This document shows, one piece after another, positions 6,630 to 13,312 of a stretch of DNA of 13,902 bases. The position numbers were made by a program, and so were the translations under genes. The stretch is from contig NZ_DLHA01000058.1 in the NCBI RefSeq assembly GCF_002482975.1, forward strand, positions 311,187-325,088, written 5' to 3'. Within the stretch, counting starts at the first letter, position 1. Every line of letters starts with the position of its first letter. The notes below the pieces were generated by a model that was not told the DNA's origin, made no database searches, and saw only the letters and a program-made list of their open reading frames with translations. The stretch is from Flavobacterium sp. UBA7680. GTDB lineage: Bacteria > Bacteroidota > Bacteroidia > Flavobacteriales > Flavobacteriaceae.

Positions 6630-7862
6630 CTATATTTTTAGTTTACCGATGTTTTGTTTTATGATGTTTTTATCTGAAACAGAATTGGCAAGCTGCAAAG
6701 CTTTTTTGAAATGTTCCATTGCTTTTTTATTGTCAATATCTGTATATAAGTTTCCTAATAAAGAGTAATAAAAATGATTATCAGTTAATTGTAATTTTTC
6801 AGCTTCAACTATGGCAGTTTGTTTTCCGTTTGTTTTGGCTAAAGCAAATGTGCGGTTGAGCGCCGCAATTGGCGAATATTCGAGAATTAATAATTGGTTA
6901 TAAAGCTGTAATATGTTTTCCCATTTCTGGTCAGAATCTTCTTTTTGAGTATGCCAATATGCGATTCCGGCTTCAAGATGATATTTGGTAAGTGTGTTTC
7001 CGGTTGATGCTTTGCCAAGAAAATAAGTGCCTTTTTCAATAAGTTCCTGATTCCAAAGTGTTTCATCCTGATTTTGATATAAAATCGTTTCTCCGTCGCT
7101 GTTTGTTCTGGCATCAAATCTTGAAGAGTGAAAACACATTAAAGAAAGTAATGCATTTACAGGCGGCAGGTTTGTTGCCGAATTTTCTATTAATAAAAAA
7201 GTCAATCGCATGGCTTCGGCACAAACATCTTTTCGCAAAATGGTGTTTTGAGAGGTTGAATAATATCCTTCTGAAAATAATAAATACAGGGTTGTTAAGA
7301 CATTTTCGAGTCTATTACTGATTTCTGTATTGCTGGGCTGCTCAATTTTTACATTGGCTTCTTTCAGTTTTTCTTTGGCGCGGTTGATTCTTTTGTAAAT
7401 GACTTCTTTATTGGTTAAAAAACCGTCTGCAATTTCCTGAATTCCAAATCCGCATAATAGATTTAGTGCCAATGCAATTTGCGCTTCGGCAGAATTTATT
7501 GGATCACAAACCGTAAAAATCATAGCTAACTGACTGTCGAAAATATTTTTATTGGATAAGTCAATTTCAATTTCTTCAGCTTTATTGGCATTGTGTTTTA
7601 CTTCGACCGCAATTTTTTGTTCGAAGAGCGTATCTCGTTTTAAGTAATTTTTTGTTTTGTTTTTGGCAACGGTATAAAGCCATGCCGTTGGATTCTCCGG
7701 AATTCCTTTTACGCTCCACAATTCTGTTGCGGCGAGAAAAGTATCGCTGGTAATATCTTCGGCAATTTCGATATTTTCAATTCCGAATAAATAACAGAGT
7801 ACCGAAACTATTTTTCGGTACTCTGTTCTAAATAAATTGGGTAAAAGCTGACTTTCTTCCAT
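6630..7862 (-). CDS. ECF sigma factor with DUF6596 and TPR-like C-terminus (ECF42 type)
   Basis: 410-residue RNA polymerase sigma factor, about twice the size of a simple ECF sigma. Region 2 (about 8-76) includes DITSDTFLAATELWS (36-50) and NPTAWLYTVAKNKTKNYLKR (57-76). Region 4 (about 124-170) shows a helix-turn-helix with GFGIQEIADGFLTNKEVIYKRI (138-159). The extension (about 180-410) contains the DUF6596-type YLLFSEGYYSTS (193-204) and ends in TPR-like helices, for example YSPIAALNRTFALAKTNG (329-346) and HFYYSLLGNLYTDI (363-376). This architecture, next to a DGPF/YciI gene, is the mark of group ECF42; I see no SnoaL-like domain, which would point to ECF41. ECF42 members have no classical anti-sigma partner, and the C-terminal extension is known to matter for activity. 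It is probably the last gene of an AhpD-like - DGPF - sigma operon (48 bp after the DGPF gene). The inducing signal is unknown. Confidence 0.9.
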   Translation of the reverse strand: MEESQLLPNLFRTEYRKIVSVLCYLFGIENIEIAEDITSDTFLAATELWSVKGIPENPTAWLYTVAKNKTKNYLKRDTLFEQKIAVEVKHNANKAEEIEIDLSNKNIFDSQLAMIFTVCDPINSAEAQIALALNLLCGFGIQEIADGFLTNKEVIYKRINRAKEKLKEANVKIEQPSNTEISNRLENVLTTLYLLFSEGYYSTSQNTILRKDVCAEAMRLTFLLIENSATNLPPVNALLSLMCFHSSRFDARTNSDGETILYQNQDETLWNQELIEKGTYFLGKASTGNTLTKYHLEAGIAYWHTQKEDSDQKWENILQLYNQLLILEYSPIAALNRTFALAKTNGKQTAIVEAEKLQLTDNHFYYSLLGNLYTDIDNKKAMEHFKKALQLANSVSDKNIIKQNIGKLKI

Positions 7863-7910
7863 TTTATAAAATTCCTTTTTAAAAGAATAAGAAGTTATTT
7901 TTAAAGATGA

Positions 7911-8258
7911 TTATGCTCCGGTTACGGCCATTCTAATTTCTACATTTCCGCCCAATTCTAAAATCGGACATCCGTTTGCAATACTTACAGCTTCGTCATA
8001 ATCTGCCGCTTTTATTATAATCAAACCGCCAATTGCTTCTTTAATTTCGGCATAAGGCCCGTTGATTACACTTTTGTTCGATTTTACAATTTTACCTTCA
8101 CCATCCCAGCGCTGCAATGGTTTTGCAAGCTTATCCTGAGCCGCAATTCCACCCAGCCAATCCTGCCAAAGCTTAAGTGAATCTTGTAATTCCTGTGGAG
8201 AAGGCTGTGTTTCTTTAGTAATATAATCTCTTCTAAATATTAATATAAACTCGTTCAT
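7911..8258 (-). CDS. DGPF/YciI-family protein
   Basis: 115-residue soluble protein of the YCII-related (DGPF) family, which has a ferredoxin-like dimeric fold. The start MNEFILIFRRDY replaces the usual 'Met-x-x-Phe-Met-Leu-Leu-xx-Arg' strand. The family motif DGPFAExKE appears here as NGPYAEIKE, followed by IGGLIIIKAADYDEAVSIANGCP (about 76-98) and a final strand GGNVEIRMA. The Asp-to-Asn and Phe-to-Tyr changes in the namesake motif are notable but conservative. No firm biochemical reaction is established for DGPF proteins. They are the genomic partners and typical targets of ECF42 sigma factors, which fits the neighbour at 6630-7862. It lies 47 bp from the AhpD-like gene and 48 bp from the sigma gene, all in one direction. 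Confidence 0.9.
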   Translation of the reverse strand: MNEFILIFRRDYITKETQPSPQELQDSLKLWQDWLGGIAAQDKLAKPLQRWDGEGKIVKSNKSVINGPYAEIKEAIGGLIIIKAADYDEAVSIANGCPILELGGNVEIRMAVTGA

Positions 8259-8305
8259 GATATTATTTTTTTAATGTCAATATTTTAATGTGATAATTAT
8301 TTTGA

Positions 8306-8758
8306 TTAACCGAATTGTCCAACTTTATAAGTTCCCGGTTCGTTAGGAAATGCAAGGTTAATACGGTTCCAAGTGTTAATATTTGTAATTGCCAAGGTTA
8401 AATCGATTAATTCCTGTTCGTTAAATTCGCTTGCAGCTTCTTTATAAACTGAATCTGGTACATCACATTTTGTTACAGCTTCGGCCCAGGCAAAAGCGGC
8501 TCTTTCGCGATTTGTGTAATAAGAAGTTTCTCTCCATGCACTTAATCCGTATAAACGTTGTTCTGTTTCTCCTTTATGACGTGCATCTTTATAATGCATA
8601 TCTAAGCAATAAGCACAGCTGTTGATTTGTGAAACTCTAAATAAAACTAATTCTAAAAGAGCTGATTCTAAAGTTGATTTTTTTAAATAACCGCCAATTC
8701 CGTAAAGTGTTTTTAAAGCGTCTTGTCCTTTTTCGTGAATGTTAATTCTTGTTTCCAT
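8306..8758 (-). CDS. AhpD-like carboxymuconolactone decarboxylase family protein
   Basis: 150 residues from the start I prefer (METRIN). A start 12 codons upstream (8794) is open, but it would add MLLEYNIKTLYK, which the family does not usually have. The protein has the alkylhydroperoxidase-like helical fold. Its redox motif SCAYCLDMH carries Cys48-x-x-Cys51 and His55, the arrangement AhpD uses for peroxide or disulfide chemistry. A second helical part has NRERAAFAWAEAVT and the closing NINTWNRINLAF. It is cytoplasmic, and the true substrate is unknown. It is the first gene of the DGPF-ECF42 sigma operon. Carboxymuconolactone-decarboxylase-type proteins are the usual partner of ECF41 sigma factors, so finding one with an ECF42-type sigma suggests a shared stress or redox role (inference). 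Confidence 0.9.
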   Translation of the reverse strand: METRINIHEKGQDALKTLYGIGGYLKKSTLESALLELVLFRVSQINSCAYCLDMHYKDARHKGETEQRLYGLSAWRETSYYTNRERAAFAWAEAVTKCDVPDSVYKEAASEFNEQELIDLTLAITNINTWNRINLAFPNEPGTYKVGQFG

Positions 8759-8781
8759 TTTGTATAAAGTTTTAATGTTAT

Positions 8782-8819
8782 ACTCTAATAACAATCGAAC
8801 TTCTGGAATTGGACAAAAT
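8782..8819 (-). promoter_or_regulatory. Candidate promoter of the AhpD-DGPF-sigma operon
   Basis: On the minus strand this stretch holds TTTTGTCCAATTCC followed by AGAAGTTCGATTG. It is richer in G and C than the AT-rich gap around it. It does not show the Bacteroidota TAnnTTTG box at a proper distance from TTTG. TGTCC and TTCGAT loosely recall the TGTCGA and CGA elements described for ECF42 promoters, but the spacing is short. I offer it as a possible autoregulated site only. Confidence 0.25.
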
Positions 8820-8853
8820 ATTTTATTTTTTTGAAATAAATTTGAAAATAATT

Positions 8854-8880
8854 AAAAACCCTTGTATTTACAGGGTTTTA
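8854..8880 (-). terminator. Hairpin terminator after the saccharopine-dehydrogenase-like gene
   Basis: AAAACCCT (8855-8862) and AGGGTTTT (8872-8879) form a perfect 8-bp stem with a 9-base loop. On the minus strand the stem is followed by a T-rich tract, so it ends transcription coming from 8905-10649. Because the stem carries A and T runs on both sides, it could work in either direction. It separates that unit from the AhpD-like operon. Confidence 0.7.
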
Positions 8881-8904
8881 CGAACTGTTTTTTTTATATA
8901 AAAA

Positions 8905-9924
8905 TTAGAATTGAGATTCTTCTATGGCAGAAATTATTATGTCATCTTCATTTAAAGACTTTAAAAAATCTGCTGCGTCAAAAATTTCTCCAACAACGGT
9001 AACACCAGTTTTTGCTGTTTTATCAGATACTATTCTGTTTACTGTTTCTACGACTAAAGGTGAAGTTACGGCGTAAATATCTTGTCCTTGTGCTGTAATT
9101 GTTCTTTTGATATTATCTTTTGTGGCAACAACTTCTAAAGAAAAATGCTGTGATGATCTGTTCTTTTCGTCTGTAGGTTCGGGTTCTGGAGTATCTTTAT
9201 TTCTAAGATCGTCTAAAGAGTTTTGACTCAAATAAGTATTGATGGTATTTACATTTAAATGACGAGAAATAGTGATGATTTCAGAAAGAGGTAAACTTAC
9301 AACTTGTTTAATTCCAATTGGGTTTTGGAAATTCCAGTCAATTGGAACACTTGGTTCCAGTTCTTGTAATTGATTGTTTTTTAGTGTTAATCTGGTATAA
9401 TGATTTCTGTCGCCCGTTAATCTGGTTCCTTTTGTGGGATACCAGGAATCGAGACCAATGTAGATGTTTATTTCGTCAATTTTGTCCCAATCGTGCGTTA
9501 CTGCCGTACTCAATAAATCGCCTAAACCGCCATAGAATGCAACGGCAGGAATTATTAAAATCTTGCCTTTGGCTTTTTCAGCATAATTTTCAAATACATC
9601 TAAAACTGCTTTTTGTTCGGCGCTCAAATCAATATAGTGAATGCCTAATCTTAAAGCAGATTCAATAATAGGTTCTGCAGTATCTAAAAATGGACCTGCA
9701 CAGTTTATAATAATTTCAGATTCAGAAAATGCATTGTCTAAACTTGCTGCGTCACTAATATCTGCGGTTTTTATTGTCGAATTTGGATATTGACTTTTTA
9801 ATTGTTGCAGCTTTTCCTCATCTCTTCCCGAAAGAATTAATTGATATCCTTTTCTGGAAAGTTCAGCTACAATAAATTTTCCGGTATGTCCGTAAGCGCC
9901 ATAAATTGCAATGCTATTTTTCAT
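8905..9924 (-). CDS. Saccharopine-dehydrogenase-like NAD(P)-binding oxidoreductase
   Basis: 339-residue cytoplasmic oxidoreductase with an N-terminal Rossmann fold: GAYGHTG (9-15) binds the dinucleotide, and SGRDEEKLQQL (32-42), with Arg34 after the second strand, suggests NADP(H). NCAGPF (74-79) and HYIDLSAE (96-103) are typical of the saccharopine dehydrogenase NADP-binding group (COG3268-like). The region from about 120 to 300 would form the substrate part. I do not know its reaction; relatives range from lysine metabolism to enoyl reduction. It starts only 20 bp after the stop of the outer-membrane protein gene, and a short palindrome CTAAAG-T-CTTTAG (9928-9940) sits just before its start codon. 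A good terminator follows. Family is good; substrate is unknown. Confidence 0.85.
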   Translation of the reverse strand: MKNSIAIYGAYGHTGKFIVAELSRKGYQLILSGRDEEKLQQLKSQYPNSTIKTADISDAASLDNAFSESEIIINCAGPFLDTAEPIIESALRLGIHYIDLSAEQKAVLDVFENYAEKAKGKILIIPAVAFYGGLGDLLSTAVTHDWDKIDEINIYIGLDSWYPTKGTRLTGDRNHYTRLTLKNNQLQELEPSVPIDWNFQNPIGIKQVVSLPLSEIITISRHLNVNTINTYLSQNSLDDLRNKDTPEPEPTDEKNRSSQHFSLEVVATKDNIKRTITAQGQDIYAVTSPLVVETVNRIVSDKTAKTGVTVVGEIFDAADFLKSLNEDDIIISAIEESQF

Positions 9925-9944
9925 GTTCTAAAGTCTTTAGTTTT

Positions 9945-10649
9945 TTATAATACTTGGTAAGTTACTCCAAATCTGAAGATTTTTGAATAAGCTTCGTTTG
10001 TACCGCCAACATATCCATCCAGATAATTTCTTAATCCGAAAGAATAGCCTAAATAAACACCGAATTTTTTATAATCTGTTGAGATTTGAATTCTTGGGCG
10101 GAAATCTGTACTTATTGTTTTTCTGTCTCTGGAGGTAGTATATTTATTTCCAGAAGCATCAGTAGCATCTCCTTTTTCTTTAGCACTTAGGATATTTGCA
10201 ATATCAAAACCGGCGGCTAAATCAATTGGAAATTTGTCTGCATTAAAACGGTATCCGGCAAATGGGTTTACGTTGATTGAGTTAACGTTCATAAAAGTTT
10301 CGCCAGATGCTGGCACGACAGTAGAAGCAATGTCTTTAAATATAGTTGTTATAGAAGTCTTACTTCGCAAATCTTCATAACCAACTCCTATGCCGTATAT
10401 AAAATTAACTTTAGTTACTCTTTTTAGATTTAATGAAATTCCATAAGAAAGCGCATTTTTTGACCCATAAGGATTATTGGTATATCCATAACCTATGGTT
10501 TCAGAAGCTAAAATAAACGAAGATGATTCTGCACTTTTTCCGCTAAAGGCAGAAAGTCCTGAATCTAAAGAAACTCTTAATTCTGTTTTTTGAGCGTACG
10601 AATTGGAAAAGAAAACAAAGACAATCGCCAGTAATACTAATTTTTTCAT
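9945..10649 (-). CDS. Outer-membrane beta-barrel protein
   Basis: 234 residues. The signal peptide MKKLVLLAIVFVFFSNSYA is followed by Gln20, a standard signal-peptidase I site. The mature part has alternating hydrophobic-polar strands rich in Gly, Tyr and Ser, such as LSYGISLNLKRV, FIYGIGVGYEDL and FGVYLGYSFGLRNYLDGYVG. It ends with the strand KIFRFGVTYQVL, where a terminal hydrophobic residue preceded by alternating aromatics is the outer-membrane assembly signal. Size suggests a small barrel of 8-10 strands, similar to porin-family or OmpA-like barrels, but no OmpA peptidoglycan-binding domain is present. Its ligand is unknown. It probably heads a two-gene unit with the oxidoreductase downstream (20 bp gap). 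Confidence 0.83.
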   Translation of the reverse strand: MKKLVLLAIVFVFFSNSYAQKTELRVSLDSGLSAFSGKSAESSSFILASETIGYGYTNNPYGSKNALSYGISLNLKRVTKVNFIYGIGVGYEDLRSKTSITTIFKDIASTVVPASGETFMNVNSINVNPFAGYRFNADKFPIDLAAGFDIANILSAKEKGDATDASGNKYTTSRDRKTISTDFRPRIQISTDYKKFGVYLGYSFGLRNYLDGYVGGTNEAYSKIFRFGVTYQVL

Positions 10650-10723
10650 TAGAAGTTTTTGGTTAAAGTTAATGAAGCTAATGTAGGTAAAATAGTATTG
10701 TATTTTGAAGCGATATTTTATTT

Positions 10724-12013
10724 TTATTTTAAATTTTCTTCTAGTTTTTGTTCTTTTTTGCTTTTAGCATTTAATCGTTTAACGATCCACGGAAGCGTAA
10801 GTCCTTGGCCAATAAGCGTAAAAAGTACGACTGCAACAGAAATAAAAATGATTGTATTTCTTTCGGGAAAAGGAGTGCCGTCTTCAAGGAATTTTGGAAG
10901 CCCAATCGCAATGGCAAGAGATACAATGCCGCGCATTCCAGACCAGCCTAAAATAATACTATTGTTAAAGTCTAAAAGTGCATCTTCGCTAACTTTTCTT
11001 TTTCCGTCGCGATTCTTTTTAAAGGCTTTTTGGAGATTTATTTTTTGAAGAAATACCCTAACCATTCTAATTAATAAAGCTACAATTGTAATGATAAAAG
11101 CATAGCCGAGATAAGGCAGAATCATATGGTTATCAATATCTTTTAATAAGTATCTGGCATTAAGTCCAATTAGGATAAAGATTAATCCATTTAGTAGAAA
11201 GATGATAATGTCCCAAAGGCTTTTGGAACTGTTTTTTAAGTTTTCGGGGAATATTTTTTTGCTGAAACGGGCAATCGCTAGTCCTGAAACTACTACTGCA
11301 ATTACTCCTGAAACGTGAAATTGTTCTGCCACTAAGTACGCTACAAACGGCATCAATAACATAAAACTAATGGTAACATTGGTGTTTTTATGTACTTTAC
11401 TTAATATAAAAGCTAAGATTTTTGCTATAACCATTCCTACCAGAAAACCGCCTCCTAATAAAATAATAAACTGCAAGGTTGCTTTCCAGATTACAAAAGC
11501 AGATCCCATTACAGCTGCAACAGCAAAACGATAAGCAACAAGTGCCGAAGCATCGTTTATTAAACTTTCGCCTTCAAGAATTGTAATGGTTTTATGAGAT
11601 ATTCCGAGTCCTTTAGTGACGCTTAGAGCGGCAACGGCATCAGTTGCAGAAAGGATTGCTCCGAGTACAAATGCCAGTGGCCAGGTTATATTTGGAATCA
11701 TATAATGAGCTACAACGGCAATCCAAAAAGTGGTAAGAAAAACTAAAGTTATCGCCAGCGTCCCAATTGTATTGAGATTGGTTTTGAAATCCTTTGGAGA
11801 TATGTTAAACGAAGCATCATATAACAATGGCGGCAGAAATATCAAAAAAATAATTTCTGGATTAATTTGAATTTCGGTCATGGTTGGAATAAAACCAATG
11901 GCGATTCCAACAATTATTAGAAGAATAGGGTAGGGAAGTCTTGCTTTATCGGCAAAGGCAGATAAACCGATAACGATGGCGAGTATGAATATTATAATGC
12001 TGTAATTTTCCAT
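10724..12013 (-). CDS. Na+/H+ antiporter, CPA1 family
   Basis: 429-residue inner-membrane cation/proton antiporter with about 12 membrane helices. Family motifs are all present: FLPPLLYDASFN (59-70), GAILSATDAVAAL (118-130), EGESLINDASALVAYR (147-162, with the ion-binding Asn153-Asp154 pair that marks electroneutral CPA1 exchangers), and GWSGMRGIVSLA (356-367). The C-terminal tail after 411 is short, basic and acidic, without a TrkA_C or cyclic-nucleotide domain. It exports Na+ (or possibly K+/Li+) in exchange for H+, contributing to pH and salt balance. It appears to be a single-gene unit: 70 bp separate it from the small membrane-protein gene upstream and 74 bp from the barrel gene downstream. 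Ion choice is not certain from sequence. Confidence 0.93.
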   Translation of the reverse strand: MENYSIIIFILAIVIGLSAFADKARLPYPILLIIVGIAIGFIPTMTEIQINPEIIFLIFLPPLLYDASFNISPKDFKTNLNTIGTLAITLVFLTTFWIAVVAHYMIPNITWPLAFVLGAILSATDAVAALSVTKGLGISHKTITILEGESLINDASALVAYRFAVAAVMGSAFVIWKATLQFIILLGGGFLVGMVIAKILAFILSKVHKNTNVTISFMLLMPFVAYLVAEQFHVSGVIAVVVSGLAIARFSKKIFPENLKNSSKSLWDIIIFLLNGLIFILIGLNARYLLKDIDNHMILPYLGYAFIITIVALLIRMVRVFLQKINLQKAFKKNRDGKRKVSEDALLDFNNSIILGWSGMRGIVSLAIAIGLPKFLEDGTPFPERNTIIFISVAVVLFTLIGQGLTLPWIVKRLNAKSKKEQKLEENLK

Positions 12014-12083
12014 TTTTTTGATTTAGAAAAATGCTAATGTACTTAATTCAGTTGTCATTTTTGGTTAATGACTTTACTGCAAT

Positions 12084-12341
12084 TTAAGTATAACTAAAAA
12101 TAAGTGAAATAAGAGGCAAAGCAATTATTCCTGCAGTAATATACCAAATTGAACGTTTCGAAATTCCACCAAAAACTATACAAATTACAACATGTATAAA
12201 TAGTATAAACCCAATTATGTTGTCTGGTAAATCAGAACTAAATCCTATAAATAGGTAAATAATAAAAATTAAAATATTAATTAATAAAATAGCAAATGTC
12301 GGCAATGTTTCTTTCGACTCGTTTTCATTTGAGTTTTCCAT
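12084..12341 (-). CDS. Small three-helix membrane protein, unknown function
   Basis: 85 residues, not recognised as a named family. A polar, acidic N-terminus (MENSNENESKETLP) is followed by three probable membrane helices: about 15-35, 42-58 and 66-84. Short loops carry SSDLPDN and SKRSIWY; the Lys-Arg pair near 62-63 suggests that this loop faces the cytoplasm. There is no lipobox and no cleavable signal. Its coding quality looks real: an A/T-rich leader, a single good start, and hydrophobicity in clean blocks. It sits between the antiporter and a HEAT-like gene and may be accessory material. No partner can be assigned. Confidence 0.6.
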   Translation of the reverse strand: MENSNENESKETLPTFAILLINILIFIIYLFIGFSSDLPDNIIGFILFIHVVICIVFGGISKRSIWYITAGIIALPLISLIFSYT

Positions 12342-12384
12342 ATTCTTTGTTTAAATTTAATTTTTTTCGATTGTATAAAATTAC

Positions 12385-12416
12385 CTCTAACGCCCTATTG
12401 TTATAGCGAGTTTGGG
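12385..12416. repeat. Imperfect palindrome with AAC...GTT ends
   Basis: AAC (12389-12391) pairs with GTT (12410-12412), with CTAT-TGTT-ATAG (12395-12406) as the inner hairpin and two mismatches between. Pairing resumes outside as CTC with GGG after one more mismatch. It lies in the gap between the two small accessory genes. It faintly recalls the core boxes of integron attC sites but is far shorter than a typical one. Confidence 0.35.
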
Positions 12417-12454
12417 ACTAAACTGAGCTTAACTAGTAGTATAATTGATTTTTA

Positions 12455-13018
12455 TTAGTCGAAGTCATACCATCTTGGGAGATCTTCGTCTTCTGGATAA
12501 TCTTCTGGAAATATTTTACTAAGTCGATAAATCATTTCTACTTTAACAATAGGATCTTCTGAGTTTTTGGCTAAATCTTTTATTGCCTCTATAGCTTCTT
12601 CAGTTCCAATGCTTTTTAATGCATGTCCGCATTGATTTATAAATTGCCCTGTTCCGGTGCTGTAAGCTTCCAGAAAAGGATATTTCTGTTGCATTGCGAT
12701 TTTAATTGTAGGCACACTGGATGGGTGCTGCCTCCATTGCAGATCGTGAATGATATCGTGATATTTTTCATGCCAAGGTTCTAATAATATTTCGTGAAGC
12801 AGATCTATACAGTCTTCATCTTCGTCTGTTATCCAAAGTAACAAAAGACAAAACTCCATGTCATCACTATTTTTAGAAGTGATAATTTCTTTTATAATTT
12901 TTCTGCCTATTTCATTTTTGGATTCAATTGGAAAAGGGAGGTTTTCTATTATTTCGTTTTTATCGAGCCTGCTTTTTTTTTGATACTCTGCAAAATCTTC
13001 TCTTAATTTTTCTATCAT
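12455..13018 (-). CDS. HEAT-repeat-like protein, unknown function
   Basis: 187-residue soluble, acidic, mostly helical protein with no signal peptide. The segment 125-170 (FINQCGHALKSIGTEEAIEAIKDLAK, then DPIVKVEMIYRLSKIF) reads as HEAT/PBS-lyase-like repeats, and helices at about 36-47, 53-62 and 68-79 could be weaker repeats. The C-terminus is strongly acidic (PEDYPEDEDLPRWYDFD). HEAT proteins of this size act as protein-binding scaffolds; some lone ones in Bacteroidota are immunity proteins of contact-dependent toxin systems, but no toxin gene is here and this is only a possibility. It is the last minus-strand gene before dnaK. The 113 bp downstream hold the imperfect palindrome at 12385-12416. 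Confidence 0.65.
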   Translation of the reverse strand: MIEKLREDFAEYQKKSRLDKNEIIENLPFPIESKNEIGRKIIKEIITSKNSDDMEFCLLLLWITDEDEDCIDLLHEILLEPWHEKYHDIIHDLQWRQHPSSVPTIKIAMQQKYPFLEAYSTGTGQFINQCGHALKSIGTEEAIEAIKDLAKNSEDPIVKVEMIYRLSKIFPEDYPEDEDLPRWYDFD

Positions 13019-13039
13019 GGCGTATAAGTATGAATTTTG

Positions 13040-13074
13040 TTTGGGCTAAATATAATTATTTTAATATTATTTTG
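13040..13074 (+). promoter_or_regulatory. Weak candidate promoter for the structured RNA
   Basis: TTTG (13040-13043) and TTATTTTG (13067-13074), seven of eight positions of TAnnTTTG, lie before the RNA. The 23-base spacer is longer than the usual 19-21, so this is a weak call. Transcription would begin near 13081. Confidence 0.25.
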
Positions 13075-13100
13075 AATAAAGTTCTGATGAAAACAAATGT

Positions 13101-13180
13101 CCTAGCCCCGATAGAAGCGGCATCCTTTTATGGTGGGGTTCACCATAAAAGATATAGCGGATAGCGGGAATAAGCTCCTT
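13101..13180 (+). ncRNA. Structured RNA resembling Flavo-1
   Basis: The stretch begins CCTAGCCCCGATAGAAGCGG and ends AGCGGGAATAAGCTCC. In the middle is a perfect 11-bp hairpin CTTTTATGGTG / CACCATAAAAG (13125-13135 and 13141-13151) with a GGGTT loop. CCCG (13107-13110) can pair with CGGG (13165-13168), enclosing it. It stands out by GC content from the AT-rich surroundings. From memory it matches the Flavo-1 RNA motif of Flavobacteria, where the flanks are conserved and the hairpin is variable in sequence. Function of that RNA class is unknown. It lies between the divergent HEAT-like and dnaK genes, read toward dnaK, upstream of the dnaK promoter. Confidence 0.65.
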
Positions 13181-13184
13181 AATT

Positions 13185-13277
13185 ATGACATATTTATAGG
13201 CTTATGCCATGGTTGTCAGTCTTGAAAAATGTCATGTTGTCAGATGATTATTGTTGTGCCAATATTAAAACTGACAA
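13185..13277. promoter_or_regulatory. Cluster of TGTCA/TGACA boxes upstream of dnaK
   Basis: Five TGTCA or TGACA pentamers lie in 93 bases: 13186-13190, 13214-13218, 13230-13234, 13238-13242 and 13272-13276. Two pairs are perfect 7-bp inverted repeats: ATGACAT/ATGTCAT (13185-13191, 13229-13235) and TTGTCAG/CTGACAA (13237-13243, 13271-13277). A third TTGTCAG stands at 13213-13219, 24 bp before the second. The arrangement looks like an activator-binding region for the promoter just downstream; the protein is unknown. Confidence 0.45.
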
Positions 13278-13297
13278 TTTACTTTGGTTTTTTATCT

Positions 13298-13312
13298 TGG
13301 CACAAAGATTGA
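13298..13312 (+). promoter_or_regulatory. -24/-12 (sigma-54-like) promoter of dnaK
   Basis: TGGCAC-AAAGA-TTGA matches the sigma-54 pattern TGGCAC-N5-TTGC except for the last base. The -24 GG and -12 G sit at the correct 10-base spacing. Transcription would begin near 13324, giving a leader of about 40 bases. TATCTTGG (13293-13300) also resembles TAnnTTTG, but no TTTG lies at the right distance upstream, so I favour the first reading. An inverted copy, TTGTGCCAA, occurs at 13254-13262. Confidence 0.45.

Noticed and set aside
7058..7321. Plus-strand open frame inside the sigma-factor gene
   Set aside because: Antisense shadow of the ECF42-type C-terminal region; no independent support.
6630..7862. 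ECF41 sigma factor, suggested by the AhpD-like neighbour
   Set aside because: The C-terminal extension is about 230 residues with DUF6596/TPR features, not a short SnoaL-like domain, and a DGPF gene is adjacent.
8759..8794. Upstream start for the AhpD-like protein
   Set aside because: The extra 12 residues are not typical of the family, and an A-rich leader lies right before the internal Met at 8758.
12385..12416. A true integron attC site
   Set aside because: It is only about 32 bases, its box sequences do not fully match the consensus and no integrase is visible; kept only as an imperfect palindrome.
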